NCBI GenBank assembly: GCA_017881725.1
Contig: JADGQO010000111.1
Location: forward strand, 1 to 32,544
Origin: Fibrobacteria bacterium
Lineage (GTDB): Bacteria > Fibrobacterota > Fibrobacteria > UBA11236
Length of the DNA: 32,544 nucleotides
Direction of reading: 5' to 3'
In this document: in pieces, positions 1 to 8,684 of the stretch
Position numbering within the stretch: position 1 is the stretch's first letter
How the letters are laid out: every line of letters starts with the position of its first letter
The notes under the pieces: model-generated
Seen by the model: only the letters and a program-made list of their open reading frames with translations
The model's database searches: none
Told to the model about the DNA's origin: nothing
Position numbers and translations under genes: made by a program

Positions 1-200
1 CCCACGATGGCAGTGTTGCCGTCGGAGGATAGGGAGACGGAAAAGCCTTGACCTGCACCGCCTGCACCGCCTACAGCGCCCGAGCCCACCAGTTTGCCGC
101 CTTGTTGAACAAACTGCGCATCGACGCGACTCGTCAATACCAGGAAACAAAGACCCACGAAAACATTTTTAAATCGGGCGGGTATGCATGCGTATTTCAC
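1..200 (-). CDS. FG-GAP-like repeat surface protein, N-terminal part only
   Basis: Reading the minus strand from a GTG at 200 gives an exported protein that runs off the left edge after 66 residues. The N-terminus is positively charged (MKYACIPARFK), followed by a hydrophobic stretch (NVFVGLCFLVLTS) and a likely signal-peptidase site near VDAQF. The mature part contains a glycine/alanine-rich run and then GFSVSLSSDGNTAIVG, which matches the blade motif of FG-GAP/integrin-alpha-like beta-propeller repeats. The GTG start is chosen because a strong GGAGG (complement of 206-210) lies 5 nt upstream of it. Function beyond cell-surface or secreted repeat protein cannot be stated. Confidence 0.72.
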   Translation of the reverse strand, partial: MKYACIPARFKNVFVGLCFLVLTSRVDAQFVQQGGKLVGSGAVGGAGGAGQGFSVSLSSDGNTAIV

Positions 201-258
201 CAAGACCTCCGTTGCTCCAAGCGAATTCGTTGTAGTCCCAAGCGCTAAACATCGCATT

Positions 259-2127
259 TCAAAGTGTCCTGGTGATTTTAACGGTATAGACTTTTTGGGT
301 CCCGTCTTGCGCCTTCACCACAATCAAAATTGAATTCACCCCTACGCTCAAAGGGATCGGACCGGATGCCGAGCCCGATTGCTCCGCTTTTGCATTGATG
401 GAAAGACTCGCCGTGGTATCTGCAACCGTCACCGTTAAGGTGATGGAACTGTCGCTATTGGCCACCGATTCACCCGACGATAGGTTATTGGGATTGAAAG
501 CTGGATTGTTTAGCGTTCCCGAAGACACCGTCAAAGTCGACAGGTTGGCGTTGGAACTTTTGACGCGTGTAATACCGATGGCGTAGGTTTTTTGCGTGGC
601 GTCTTGCGCCGTCACCACAATAAAAATGGAATCCACGCCCACATTCAAACCAATCGAATCCGATGCCGTGCCTGATGGCACCGATTTTCCGTTGATGGTG
701 AGGCGAGCGGATGTATCCGCAAGCGTCGCCGTTACCTTAATGGAATCCACGCTGTTAACTACCGATTCACCTGATACGCGGCTGGCAGGGTTAAAAGCCG
801 GATTGTTTAACGTGCCCGAAGACACAGCCAATCCTGACAAATTTGCGTTGGAGCTTTTGGCACGCATGATAACAATGAAATATTTTTTTTGGGACCCATC
901 TGGCGCCGTCACTAGGATAAAAATGGAATCCACTCCCACACTCAAACCAATCGAATCGGATGCCGTGCCGGATGGCACCGATGTTCCGTTGATGGTGAGG
1001 TGAGCCGTGGTATCTGCCACCGTCGCCACAACCCTAATCGAACTCACGCCGTTGGCCACGGATTCGCCAAACACTTGAAAGGCGGGGTTGAAAGCGGGAT
1101 CGTTTAACGTGCCCGAAGATACAGCAAGCACAGAAAGGTTGGCGTTGGAACTGGCATTCGGAGCAGCGCGTGCAATAGCGATGACATAAGTTTTTTGTGT
1201 GGCGTCTTGCGCCGTCACTACGACAAAAATGGAATCCACGCCCACCTTCAATCCAAACGAATCGGATGCCGTGCCTGATGGCACCGCTTTTCCATTGATG
1301 GTGAGGTGAGCGGTAGTATCCGCAACCGTCGCGGTTACCTTAATTGAATCCACGCTGTTGGCAACCGATTCGCCCGACACTCGGTTTGTTGGGCTGAAGG
1401 CGGGACTGTTCAGCGTTCCCGAAGACACCGTCAGGGTCGAAAGGTTGGCGTTGGAGGATAAAGTCCCGCTATCCACTACGGTGACAAAAACCGTATCTGT
1501 TTTGCTGGGATCTTTTTGAGACGCGACTACAATATGACTTTGGCCCAAGCCCACCGGTGAAACCAAAGCATGTGTTGAATCGCCGGTTTTTGGATGCACC
1601 GTGGCCACGCCCGAAGCCGTCGAAGTCCAAAGCACGGCCTGGCTGATCTTGGCGGGAAGAACTTTGGCAAAAATTTCTTTCGGGCTTCCACCTTTTTGAA
1701 GAGTCAAGTTACGCGTCGAGGCTTGCACGGAGGTGACCGCAACCACGGAATCCACCACCAAGGTGTCCAGTTTGGTTTGACCGGGTTTTCCACTACTGAA
1801 CGGCAATTGCAATACCAACACCTTGGCGCCCACATGATACCCGGAAAGAATCACGATGAAATTGTCGGAAGGCAGGTTCGGCAAAGGCAGGTTTATCAGT
1901 TGAGTGGAATCGGTATAGGCATCGTGGAAAATAATTTGGTGATAACTCGTGTCTTGGCCGTTAATCACATCAACATCAATTTGCAGGGTGTCGTATTTTC
2001 CGCTGGAAGCCTTTAGGGAATCGTTCAGGTGCAAGGTGATGGTGTCGGGTTTGGAATTTGAAACATTGCACGTTGATGTAAACAGGCCGAGCAAACCCAA
2101 AAGCAAAAGTCTGACGCACAATTTCAT
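259..2127 (-). CDS. Probable lipoprotein with Big_2 domain and four tandem cadherin-like beta-sandwich repeats
   Basis: 622-aa exported protein. Residues 1-20 form a signal peptide ending in FTSTC, an imperfect lipobox, so lipid attachment at Cys20 is likely but not certain. Residues 21-125 are unassigned beta-rich sequence. About 130-218 resembles a bacterial Ig-like Big_2 domain (VLWTSTASGVATV). Four tandem copies of a cadherin-like beta-sandwich domain (PF12733 type) follow at about 224-320, 326-422, 425-521 and 523-620. Each starts SSNANLS-x-L-x-VSSGTLN and ends in a Y-x-(I/V)-x-I-x-R strand. Such arrays act as stalk or adhesive modules on the cell surface. The gene overlaps the stop of the upstream gene by 4 nt (ATGA), so the two are translationally coupled. 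No catalytic domain is visible. Confidence 0.85.
   Translation of the reverse strand: MKLCVRLLLLGLLGLFTSTCNVSNSKPDTITLHLNDSLKASSGKYDTLQIDVDVINGQDTSYHQIIFHDAYTDSTQLINLPLPNLPSDNFIVILSGYHVGAKVLVLQLPFSSGKPGQTKLDTLVVDSVVAVTSVQASTRNLTLQKGGSPKEIFAKVLPAKISQAVLWTSTASGVATVHPKTGDSTHALVSPVGLGQSHIVVASQKDPSKTDTVFVTVVDSGTLSSNANLSTLTVSSGTLNSPAFSPTNRVSGESVANSVDSIKVTATVADTTAHLTINGKAVPSGTASDSFGLKVGVDSIFVVVTAQDATQKTYVIAIARAAPNASSNANLSVLAVSSGTLNDPAFNPAFQVFGESVANGVSSIRVVATVADTTAHLTINGTSVPSGTASDSIGLSVGVDSIFILVTAPDGSQKKYFIVIMRAKSSNANLSGLAVSSGTLNNPAFNPASRVSGESVVNSVDSIKVTATLADTSARLTINGKSVPSGTASDSIGLNVGVDSIFIVVTAQDATQKTYAIGITRVKSSNANLSTLTVSSGTLNNPAFNPNNLSSGESVANSDSSITLTVTVADTTASLSINAKAEQSGSASGPIPLSVGVNSILIVVKAQDGTQKVYTVKITRTL
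268..1458 (-). repeat. Four tandem ~290-bp coding repeats
   Basis: Four direct repeats encode the cadherin-like domains, at about 1458-1168, 1152-862, 855-565 and 561-268 on the minus strand. Similarity extends to the nucleotide level (for example the shared stretch aggttggcgttgga on the plus strand at each unit start), so copy number may vary by recombination. Confidence 0.75.
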
Positions 2128-2744
2128 TTTGTGAAGCTACCGTCGAAATGTGAGGAAGATGAGGAAGTCCCTTGGGACATCATTAAGAGAACCCCCGTGC
2201 TAACCGCGACGGTGGCGGCTCCGCCCACAGTCCACCAAATCCAGGTGTTTTTTTTCGGAGGTTCGGCGGCGACGGGTGGCTTGCGTGCTGGAGCAGTCGG
2301 GCCGGCGACCGGATTATTATTTCCGGTATTTTTCGGATTGCCCAAGGCATCGAATTTGGAATTGTATTCCTGGGAATGGAGGTATTCATTTTTCACATTG
2401 TCAAAGATGGCTTGGATGCTCTTGGGTACATACAAGTCGTTCAATTCGATATTCGGGGACAAAGGCAGAAGCAGGTTGAAGTAGCTTTCGGCCTTGCTAC
2501 GCGTGGCGGTGTTGGCGGCGTAAATGACGCCGAGGTATTTGTAGGTGAATGCCTTTTCATCCCGAGTCGCAGTGGAACCATGCTTCTTCTGAAAGAATTC
2601 CAGTATGACCTTCACGGAATCCAAATCCCCATCCTGAAATGTGTTTCGTAAGCCGGTCATGTCCAGTTTTCCATTTGGACTCGGATTGACATCCGCGTGA
2701 ATCCAGATGCCAAGCAACAGAACAGCGGCGAAGAAAAATCTCAT
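2124..2744 (-). CDS. Exported bitopic membrane protein with proline-rich linker, unknown function
   Basis: 206-aa protein with a signal peptide (MRFFFAAVLLLGIWIHA). A helical region follows at about 28-125 (AFTYKYLGVIYAANTATRSKAESYF looks like a TPR-like helix pair). Next come a proline/alanine-rich linker at about 140-165, one transmembrane segment at about 168-189 (WIWWTVGGAATVAVSTGVLL) and a short Ser-rich tail. It is the first gene of a two-gene operon. Its TGA overlaps the ATG of the following lipoprotein gene, which argues that the two products work in the same envelope process. The start ATG at 2744 has GGAG about 7 nt upstream. The exact family is not recognised. Confidence 0.75.
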   Translation of the reverse strand: MRFFFAAVLLLGIWIHADVNPSPNGKLDMTGLRNTFQDGDLDSVKVILEFFQKKHGSTATRDEKAFTYKYLGVIYAANTATRSKAESYFNLLLPLSPNIELNDLYVPKSIQAIFDNVKNEYLHSQEYNSKFDALGNPKNTGNNNPVAGPTAPARKPPVAAEPPKKNTWIWWTVGGAATVAVSTGVLLMMSQGTSSSSSHFDGSFTK

Positions 2745-2841
2745 CGGTCACTCCGAAAATGTATTTACAGTCAAGTGCATAGGTAAATCGACTCCCCTTT
2801 TCCGTCAATAAACCACTTCCCCAGCCTAGATCTACCCCGTC

Positions 2842-3141
2842 CTAACCCCTCAATTCCAGCCCCACATCCCCCTCCTTCCGATAAGCCTGATAGGATTTTT
2901 CCAACCCCTCCGCCCCCGCCAAGGATTTGCTGATGCCCGGCGGATTCTTCACCTTATTGGCATTGAGAAATGCGCTCACCCTGCCGGCCACCTCCGCCAG
3001 CTTGGGCCGATGTTCGGCCGGGCGGCTGTTCACGGCGATGTTTTGGATTTGCTCTTCCGTGAACTCGCGATGGGCGCGATCGATTTGCGTGAAAATGTTC
3101 CGCGCGTCAATGAAGAGGATTTTATCGTGCGGTGAATACAC
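2842..3141 (-). pseudogene. Fragment resembling the C-terminal region of type I restriction methylase HsdM
   Basis: The first half of this 99-codon frame reads ILFIDARNIFTQIDRAHREF followed by TEEQIQNIA. That is the conserved segment near the C-terminus of type I restriction-modification N6-adenine methylases. None of the upstream methylase core (SAM-binding or NPPY motifs) is present: the frame is closed by a TAA three codons before the GTG. After about residue 35 the similarity is lost, and the rest (SRPAEHRPKLAEVAGRV onward) is unassigned. It lies next to a transposase remnant on the opposite strand, which suggests a decayed insertion or deletion junction. Whether any product is made is unknown. 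Confidence 0.55.
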
Positions 3142-3184
3142 CCGCTTTTAAGGATGAGGTTAAAAAACCAGGACACGACGTGGG

Positions 3185-3352
3185 ATGGCTGCATTTTTCC
3201 GAATACCCTGTGTCGCGGTTTACGACCTCCGCACGCACCGGCCCTTGGCTGTCCAGAATGGTCAGAATGCAGAGCCGGAGTCGAGCCTGGCTGCACAGAT
3301 CGTGAATCATCTTGGTGAGAACGAACTTCTAATCGCCGATCGCTACTACGGG
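3185..3352 (+). mobile_element. Remnant of an IS4-type transposase
   Basis: The plus-strand frame reads CVAVYDLRTHRPL followed by a Glu/Ser-rich stretch and NELLIADRYYG. The order of these segments and the LLIADRYYG motif (DDE-region aspartate strand) match IS4-family transposases. Only about 55 codons are recognisable. The frame is closed upstream by TAA at 3161, and similarity ends at the YYG, so this is a fragment with no intact ends or inverted repeats that I can see. Confidence 0.55.
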
Positions 3353-3500
3353 AACGGCAGAGAGGGCCCCATAGCCCCGCGATTTGTTTTCGTTTTGATT
3401 TTGTTTCGTTTTTGGAAATCCCGGTTACCTCGTTTCGGATTAAAGTGCCTAAACGCTGCAACCCAGAGACGCCCATTCCGTGGCGGCCTCCCAAAAAAAA

Positions 3501-3506
3501 GGAAAG
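3501..3506 (+). promoter_or_regulatory. Ribosome binding site fixing the start at 3510
   Basis: GGAAAG within AAAAGGAAAGACC lies just ahead of ATG 3510. The in-frame GTG at 3480 has no such site, so the downstream ATG is preferred. Confidence 0.6.
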
Positions 3507-3509
3507 ACC

Positions 3510-5843
3510 ATGATTATCTCCATGCAGGGTAGTTGGACGGTATCCGTCAAATCCAAGTCCGCCGCCTTTGACCAACGGTTCATCGTGTCCGGAGCTGCGA
3601 TCGGAAACGGAACCTACGCAGGTAACGTGGGAGTTACCGCGCATGTCGCCGGAGCCCAATGGTCCATCGCGGTGCAGAACAATCCCGGTACGGGCTTCCG
3701 GCTTTCCAAAGCCCAAATCAAATTTCCCCATAAAGTGGGAACCACCTATGTTTTCGATATCGGCACGGAAGACGCCACGGACAACGATTTCAACGACCTG
3801 ATCCTGACCTGCACGGCCTCCGCCTCTATCAACGATTTCATTGTTTACGGCAATGCCAGTCTGTACAGCGGACGCTGCGTATTCAATCCCTGCTATAGAT
3901 TCCCCTATGTCATCGACACCTATCCCGGCCTGGTTGCCGCCTTGAAAAATCCCAAGCTCAAGGAAATCATCGAGCTGCTTTATCCGGAAAGAATTCCCCT
4001 TCCCAATCCCAATCCTCCCGATCCGGGCCCGTTCAAGCCCTTGGTGCTGGACCTTTCCGGCGAGGCCACCCGCCCCAAAACCGCCTTGGTGTACAAGCGA
4101 CTCGCCACTACGGACGTGAAGGCCACGGCCAAAGCCAAGCAGTCGGAAACCACCAATGAATTCGCCTTGGAAAAGTTTACCCTGGTGAAATCCGTCTCGA
4201 CCAAATCCTTGACGGGAGCCGCAGCTTCCGACCTCGTAGCCTCGTCCGCCATTCAGAGCGTGGACCGGGTCGGAATTTCCAAAGCCATCGACGGGCTCTA
4301 CTTCGGTTGCACCAGCGAGCCGGGCGCGAACCTTACCTTGACCTTCGAAGAGTACGATCGGACTGCGGCGGAATTGGCCGGCGGCGCCTACACGGGAACC
4401 GGAAACCGGCAATTGCTGGGCGATACCATCGTCGACATGTTCGGCAATTATATCTTCCGATTCCAATTCGACATGACCTTTCCCGACATCGACGACGCCA
4501 CGGATATCGCGCCCGGAGAAAGCATCAATGTCGTCGCCTATCCGGACGTGATCGTCAAGGTCACGGGATTCGCGCCTTATGTGGTGCTGTATGAAAGCGC
4601 GCCTTTCTACAACATCCCCAACCTGAAACGCATCGACCTTTGCCTGCCCAAGTCCCAGGTCCAAGTGACCTCAGCGTGCTTCAACGGCAACCTGGTGGGC
4701 AGCCTCGGCAACGTCTTCATCGGAGGAAATCAAAACTCCCTGGGCCTCACCAATTCCGCCGCGCTGACGCGCTATGGGTACGGCAATAATCTTGAGCCGG
4801 ACGGAAAAATTTCCGTGGGCAGCCCCATGGCGCTGTTCAGCGTCGAATGCGCCGCCTGGGGAGGCGTCGTCGATATGCGTGGCTGCATGTACGATACGGC
4901 CAAGCCCGCGAGCCAGAACTTGGTGAAGTGGTATACCATCCGCATCAAGCGCGCGGGTACGTCCAATTGGACTTTCGTCAGTCAGAATTATAAACAACCG
5001 AAATTTTCCAAACGGAACCTGCCGAATTATATCGGCGACGACGTGGGACCATTTTCCGTTCCCTTGCACGTGGATGGCGGGGCTTTAACGGCCGTCGCGG
5101 CCTACATCAACATACAGCGCGAGATTTTCGCGGACGGGATTGATTGGGAGTTTTCGAATTTGGATCGCTACATGCAATTGAATACCGGTCTGTATGATTT
5201 GATCACCGGCGTGGTGACGCCAGGAACTTTCCTGATCCGCATCGATGGGTACGATGCCGCCGGAACGCCCGTCCCCAACTTCACGGATTTGATTCCGCTG
5301 TACATCCACAATCGCCCGTTGGCCTTCAGCCTGTCCGGCCCCTCCTTCGCCGATCCGTCCATCGTCGATTCCGGCTGCGGATTGCATCGCCTCACGAACG
5401 CGCAGTTGAACGTTCCCATGCAACTTTCCTTCATGGTCAATGATCCGGAAGGCTTCGTGGATTCCTACGTGCTCAACATGGGCCGCTGTCCGGCGCCGAT
5501 GTTGGCCTTGCAGCTTAACACCCATAAGCCGCCGCTGACAGACACGGTATCCGGCGCCTCCGTACTCGCGCAGGGCAACGCCGCCACGAATGTTCCGCCC
5601 AATGTCCATTCGAGCTGCCCGGGGTATTCCGGCACATTGACGGACTTCAGCGACGCGGGAATGATCGGGTTAGATTTCCAACCTGCGGTTTCCGAAGGCG
5701 GATGGATCAAACCCGCAGAATATTTCACCGTGCTGTCCTTTTCCCTGAGCGCATATAAGCGTGTGACCAACGGATACAATACCGGACTCGGCGAATATCG
5801 ATACGCAGGTTCGAGCATTTATCTGGAAAGGCTCACGCCATAA
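3510..5843 (+). CDS. 777-aa cysteine-containing protein of unknown function, first gene of a three-gene module
   Basis: Large protein without signal peptide or membrane segment. The N-terminal ~105 residues look like a beta-sandwich ending in [15 protein letters not shown], an acidic D-x-D-F-N-D-L signature like those seen in DUF4114-type, possibly calcium-binding domains. A proline-rich hinge follows at 160-178 ([13 protein letters not shown]). The remainder is beta-rich, with 11 cysteines in total (101, 123, 128, 267, 378, 390, 447, 459, 623, 660, 703). The start at 3510 is chosen for its ribosome binding site. Its stop codon overlaps the apparent start of the DUF1360 gene, and a small CC-motif gene follows, so the three are probably one operon. 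I know of no functional assignment and offer none. Codon use and GC look like the neighbours. Confidence 0.82.
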   Translation: MIISMQGSWTVSVKSKSAAFDQRFIVSGAAIGNGTYAGNVGVTAHVAGAQWSIAVQNNPGTGFRLSKAQIKFPHKVGTTYVFDIGTEDATDNDFNDLILTCTASASINDFIVYGNASLYSGRCVFNPCYRFPYVIDTYPGLVAALKNPKLKEIIELLYPERIPLPNPNPPDPGPFKPLVLDLSGEATRPKTALVYKRLATTDVKATAKAKQSETTNEFALEKFTLVKSVSTKSLTGAAASDLVASSAIQSVDRVGISKAIDGLYFGCTSEPGANLTLTFEEYDRTAAELAGGAYTGTGNRQLLGDTIVDMFGNYIFRFQFDMTFPDIDDATDIAPGESINVVAYPDVIVKVTGFAPYVVLYESAPFYNIPNLKRIDLCLPKSQVQVTSACFNGNLVGSLGNVFIGGNQNSLGLTNSAALTRYGYGNNLEPDGKISVGSPMALFSVECAAWGGVVDMRGCMYDTAKPASQNLVKWYTIRIKRAGTSNWTFVSQNYKQPKFSKRNLPNYIGDDVGPFSVPLHVDGGALTAVAAYINIQREIFADGIDWEFSNLDRYMQLNTGLYDLITGVVTPGTFLIRIDGYDAAGTPVPNFTDLIPLYIHNRPLAFSLSGPSFADPSIVDSGCGLHRLTNAQLNVPMQLSFMVNDPEGFVDSYVLNMGRCPAPMLALQLNTHKPPLTDTVSGASVLAQGNAATNVPPNVHSSCPGYSGTLTDFSDAGMIGLDFQPAVSEGGWIKPAEYFTVLSFSLSAYKRVTNGYNTGLGEYRYAGSSIYLERLTP

Positions 5844-6142
5844 TCCGCGTCTCGACCCTGGGGTTCATCCTTTCCGCGTTGGCGGTGTGGCGCGTCGCCC
5901 ATCTCCTTTCGCAGGAGGATGGACCCTTCGATATCATTTTCCGGTTCAGGAAAATCCTGGGGTCGGGCTTCTTCGGAAGCCTCCTGGATTGTTTTTACTG
6001 CCTTAGCGTGTGGGTGGCGGTTCCCTTTGCCTATTATCTGGCGACATCCTGGCCGGAAGGGATTGTGACGTGGCTGGCCTTGTCCGGAGCGGCCTGCTTG
6101 CTTTTCAAGTTGACGGATAAACCCCAATCACGGGAAGGATGA
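5840..6142 (+). CDS. DUF1360 small membrane protein (start codon apparently ATA)
   Basis: The frame encodes a DUF1360 (PF07098) protein: a first hydrophobic segment ([17 protein letters not shown]), the family signature [12 protein letters not shown], then [16 protein letters not shown] with a C-x-x-C pair at the head of a second membrane segment, and a third hydrophobic stretch ([15 protein letters not shown]). The family's N-terminus begins just before IRVSTLGF, which puts the expected start at 5840-5842. There the sequence is ATA, not ATG, overlapping the upstream stop TAA. A GGAAAGG at 5825-5831 is correctly placed for 5840. Fallback starts are CTG at 5858 and TTG at 5879, and the latter would remove most of the first membrane segment. 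The 3' end overlaps the next gene's possible start. Confidence 0.8.
   Translation: MIRVSTLGFILSALAVWRVAHLLSQEDGPFDIIFRFRKILGSGFFGSLLDCFYCLSVWVAVPFAYYLATSWPEGIVTWLALSGAACLLFKLTDKPQSREG
6133..6138 (+). promoter_or_regulatory. Ribosome binding site favouring the start at 6145
   Basis: GGAAGG sits directly against the ATG at 6139 but 6 nt before the ATG at 6145, so the second ATG is the better start. Confidence 0.55.
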
Positions 6143-6144
6143 AC

Positions 6145-6432
6145 ATGAGCTGTTGCGGAAATAAGCGCGCGGAATGGAATCGGCAGCAAAAGGCAGCGGC
6201 GTGGAATCCCGAGCGCGGGCCGGCAACGGAAACAGCGCCGATCAAAATTCTCAGTCCCAAGATTTTCGAATATATCGGTACGACCGGTTTAGTCCTAACG
6301 GGCGCGGCCTCTCAGCAAGTCTATCGTTTCTCGGCTCCAGGCGATCGAATCGAAGTCGCGGCGGAAGATGCCTTTGCCCTGATGGGTGAGCCTGATTTGC
6401 GAGCGGTAAAACAGCAGGCTGGGGCCGGATAG
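6145..6432 (+). CDS. Small CC-motif protein, third gene of the DUF1360 module
   Basis: 95-aa soluble protein beginning MSCCGNKR, then a charged, flexible stretch to about residue 33. A small beta domain follows: FEYIGTTGLVLTGAASQQVY, then RFSAPGDRIEVAAEDAFALM. The paired cysteines at positions 3-4 and this compact domain recall small proteins that I associate with DUF1360 genes in other bacteria, but I cannot name the family with confidence. The start at 6145 is chosen over 6139 because of ribosome binding site spacing. Overlap or near-overlap with the DUF1360 gene implies coupled translation. Cysteine motifs occur in all three proteins of this module, which could point to metal or redox chemistry; that is inference only. 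Confidence 0.75.
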   Translation: MSCCGNKRAEWNRQQKAAAWNPERGPATETAPIKILSPKIFEYIGTTGLVLTGAASQQVYRFSAPGDRIEVAAEDAFALMGEPDLRAVKQQAGAG

Positions 6433-6485
6433 GGTGGGTAGGCTGGAAAAGTTGGGTTGGCCGGGAAGCCAGGAGAGTTCGTCCG

Positions 6486-7463
6486 CTAACCCACCAGAAA
6501 ATTTTCGACCGGTTTTTTTTCCACGCCCTGAGCGACGCGATTCCGGATACTGAATTGCGGCGGTTCCGAAAGCCGCAGGAAAGTCCTCCCGACATACTCT
6601 CCCAACATGCCCAGACAAGTCAATTGCAGTCCGCTGAGGAACGCCAAGGAAACGGCCAACGAAGCCCAACCTTTCACCGGATACGCATCGAAAAAATAGG
6701 CGGCCAAAAATCCTGCGCCCATGAGGAAGCTCAAGGCCGAGGTGGCGAATCCCAATACCGTGATCACGCGTAACGGCTTAACGGAAAATCCCGTCATCAA
6801 TTTCAACCAGACCCGTATGGATCGCAGCAAGGTGTAATTCCCGCGCCCGTCCGCGCGCTCATGATGGCGCACCGAAACCTGGGTGCAATGGGACGTGGTC
6901 CTCCAAATGATGCCGTCGATGTACGGGAAGGGACCGCGATAAGAAGTCATTTCCTCCGCCAGCTCGGCCGTCAGGGCTTTAAAGGGCGACAGGTAGATGT
7001 GGCGGGGTTTGGAAATCACCCACTCGGCCAATTTCCCGTTCAGCCAACTGCCCAGGTTTTTCCAGGCCGCCTGTTTTTTTCGATCGAATTGCGCATAGCA
7101 AACGTCCCATCCTTCCCGCAATTTTTCATGCAAGGTGATGATGTCGTAAGGCGAATGCTGCAAATCGTCATCCATGATAATGATGGTCCGGCCGCGCGTA
7201 TGGTTCAATCCGGCCATGATGGCCGCGTCCTGTCCCACGTTCTTCCGCAAGTTCAAGCCGACGATGAATTCATATCGCCGCGACAGGTTTTCAATGACTT
7301 CCCAACTATCGTCCGGTCCCGCGTCGTGGACGAGGATGAGTTCAAAGGCCGGACACCAGGACAAGGCGGATTCCACTTCCAGGGCCAGGGACGGAAGGAT
7401 GCGCGCGCTGCCATACACGGGGACCACGATGGAAAGTTCCAGAGTCTGGTTTTCATGCCGCAT
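6486..7463 (-). CDS. Family 2 glycosyltransferase acting on a polyprenyl phosphate (ArnC/DPM1-like)
   Basis: 325-aa protein with an N-terminal GT-A domain: LSIVVPVYG at 10-18, the metal-binding MDDDLQHSP at about 97-105, and KNVGQDAAIMAGLN at 74-87. The C-terminal third has two transmembrane helices (about 233-261 and 268-292), as in ArnC-, GtrB- and DPM1-type enzymes. These transfer a sugar from a nucleotide donor to undecaprenyl phosphate at the inner membrane. It is the last gene of a three-gene operon. Its ATG follows the TAA of the aminotransferase gene directly, with no spacer. The natural reading is that it loads a sugar, perhaps the amino sugar made by the upstream enzyme, onto the lipid carrier used by the GT-C transferase. 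The sugar identity is not shown by the sequence. Confidence 0.9.
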   Translation of the reverse strand: MRHENQTLELSIVVPVYGSARILPSLALEVESALSWCPAFELILVHDAGPDDSWEVIENLSRRYEFIVGLNLRKNVGQDAAIMAGLNHTRGRTIIIMDDDLQHSPYDIITLHEKLREGWDVCYAQFDRKKQAAWKNLGSWLNGKLAEWVISKPRHIYLSPFKALTAELAEEMTSYRGPFPYIDGIIWRTTSHCTQVSVRHHERADGRGNYTLLRSIRVWLKLMTGFSVKPLRVITVLGFATSALSFLMGAGFLAAYFFDAYPVKGWASLAVSLAFLSGLQLTCLGMLGEYVGRTFLRLSEPPQFSIRNRVAQGVEKKPVENFLVG

Positions 7464-8681
7464 TTATTCGGCCCCGTAGACAGGATGATGGTCGGCCATC
7501 GCCTTATTCGATTTCAGAACATGAGAATTTTTGCCCGCGAAAAATTCTTCCACGCCTTCGCAAACGCGATCCAATTCCTCCGGCTCCAAGCCCGCGAAGG
7601 CCGGCAGCCTGAGTAACCGGGATGCTACGGAGTCAGTGACGGGCAACGTGTAGGCCGCTCCGCCCAGCCTGCGTCCCAGCGGCGAACCATGGAGGGGAAC
7701 GAAATGGAAGCTGGATTGGATTCTCCGCGTTTCGAGATGGGCCATCATTTCGCTGCGCTCGCGCTCGCTCCCCAAGATCATGAAATACAGATGATGATTC
7801 GACTCCGCGTCGCTTTGGCGGCAGGGCAAGCGCAGTAACCCTGCGCGTTCCAGAGGCCGTAAACGGGATTCATAAAAATCGTAAACGCGGCGGCGGCGCG
7901 TGCGGATGGTCTCCAAGCCATCGAACTGGGCCAGGAGGAATGCGGCCTGCAATTCCGAAGGCAGGAAGGACGAGCCCGCGTCCTGCCAGGTGTATTTGGC
8001 AGTTTCTCCGCGCAGGAATTGACTCCGGTCGGTGCCCTTCTCGCGGATGATTTCCGCGCGCGCCGTGAAGCGGGAATCGTTGATGAGCAAAGCCCCGCCT
8101 TCCCCGCAGGTGACATTCTTGGTTTCGTGAAAACTGAAGGTCCCCAGATGTCCGATGGTTCCCAGCGCCCGGCCCCGGAACTTCGCATCGAATCCCTGGG
8201 CCGCGTCCTCCACCACCAGCAGCCCATGCTCGCCAGCGATGGCCATGATGGCGTCCATGTCGCAAGCATTGCCCGCATAGTGCACGGGGACGATGGCTTT
8301 CGTGCGCGGCGTGACGGCCCGGGCCACGCTCTGCGGATCCAGGCACAAGGTATCGGGAAGGATGTCGGCGAATACCGGCTTGGCTCCGCGCAAAAGAAAA
8401 GCGTTGGCCGTCGATACAAAAGTATAACTGGGCATGATGACTTCATCGCCGGGTTGGATGTCGAAGAGCAAAGCCGCCATTTCCAACGCCGCGGTGCAAG
8501 AAGGCGTTAGCAAGACCTTGGCGCATCCGAAACGGTTTTCCAAAAAAGTGTGACAGCGCTTGGTGAAGGGCCCGTCGCCCGAAAGGCGCAAGGACCGCAA
8601 AGCCGTGGTCAAGTACTCGCCTTCCCCACCCACGGTAAAAACGCGGTGGAGAGGAATTGGTTTCGCCGTTGTCTCGCGCAT
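7464..8681 (-). CDS. wecE: dTDP-4-amino-4,6-dideoxygalactose transaminase (WecE/RffA type)
   Basis: 405-aa PLP-dependent DegT/DnrJ/EryC1/StrS-family aminotransferase. The PLP lysine is K188 in TFSFHETKNVTCGEGGALL, and the VVEDAAQ aspartate at about 159 contacts the pyridine ring. The SFHETKN variant, together with RSQFLRGETAKYTWQD and SSFLPSELQAAF, is diagnostic of the WecE/RffA branch. That branch converts dTDP-4-keto-6-deoxyglucose to dTDP-4-amino-4,6-dideoxygalactose (Fuc4N precursor) using glutamate. The length is slightly more than the usual ~375 because of a C-terminal extension after FFAGKNSHVLK. The ATG lies 3 nt after the stop of the GT-C gene, with AAGGAA as ribosome binding site. 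It probably supplies an amino sugar for surface glycan or protein glycosylation by its operon partners. Confidence 0.9.
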   Translation of the reverse strand: MRETTAKPIPLHRVFTVGGEGEYLTTALRSLRLSGDGPFTKRCHTFLENRFGCAKVLLTPSCTAALEMAALLFDIQPGDEVIMPSYTFVSTANAFLLRGAKPVFADILPDTLCLDPQSVARAVTPRTKAIVPVHYAGNACDMDAIMAIAGEHGLLVVEDAAQGFDAKFRGRALGTIGHLGTFSFHETKNVTCGEGGALLINDSRFTARAEIIREKGTDRSQFLRGETAKYTWQDAGSSFLPSELQAAFLLAQFDGLETIRTRRRRVYDFYESRLRPLERAGLLRLPCRQSDAESNHHLYFMILGSERERSEMMAHLETRRIQSSFHFVPLHGSPLGRRLGGAAYTLPVTDSVASRLLRLPAFAGLEPEELDRVCEGVEEFFAGKNSHVLKSNKAMADHHPVYGAE

Positions 8682-8684
8682 TGA

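Noticed and set aside
268-1458. CRISPR-like periodic repeats
   Set aside because: The period is about 290 bp and lies within one continuous reading frame encoding protein domains.
6434-6493. GGTGGGT/ACCCACC inverted repeat as a terminator between convergent genes
   Set aside because: The arms are about 45 nt apart and no T-run follows; pairing is too weak to call.
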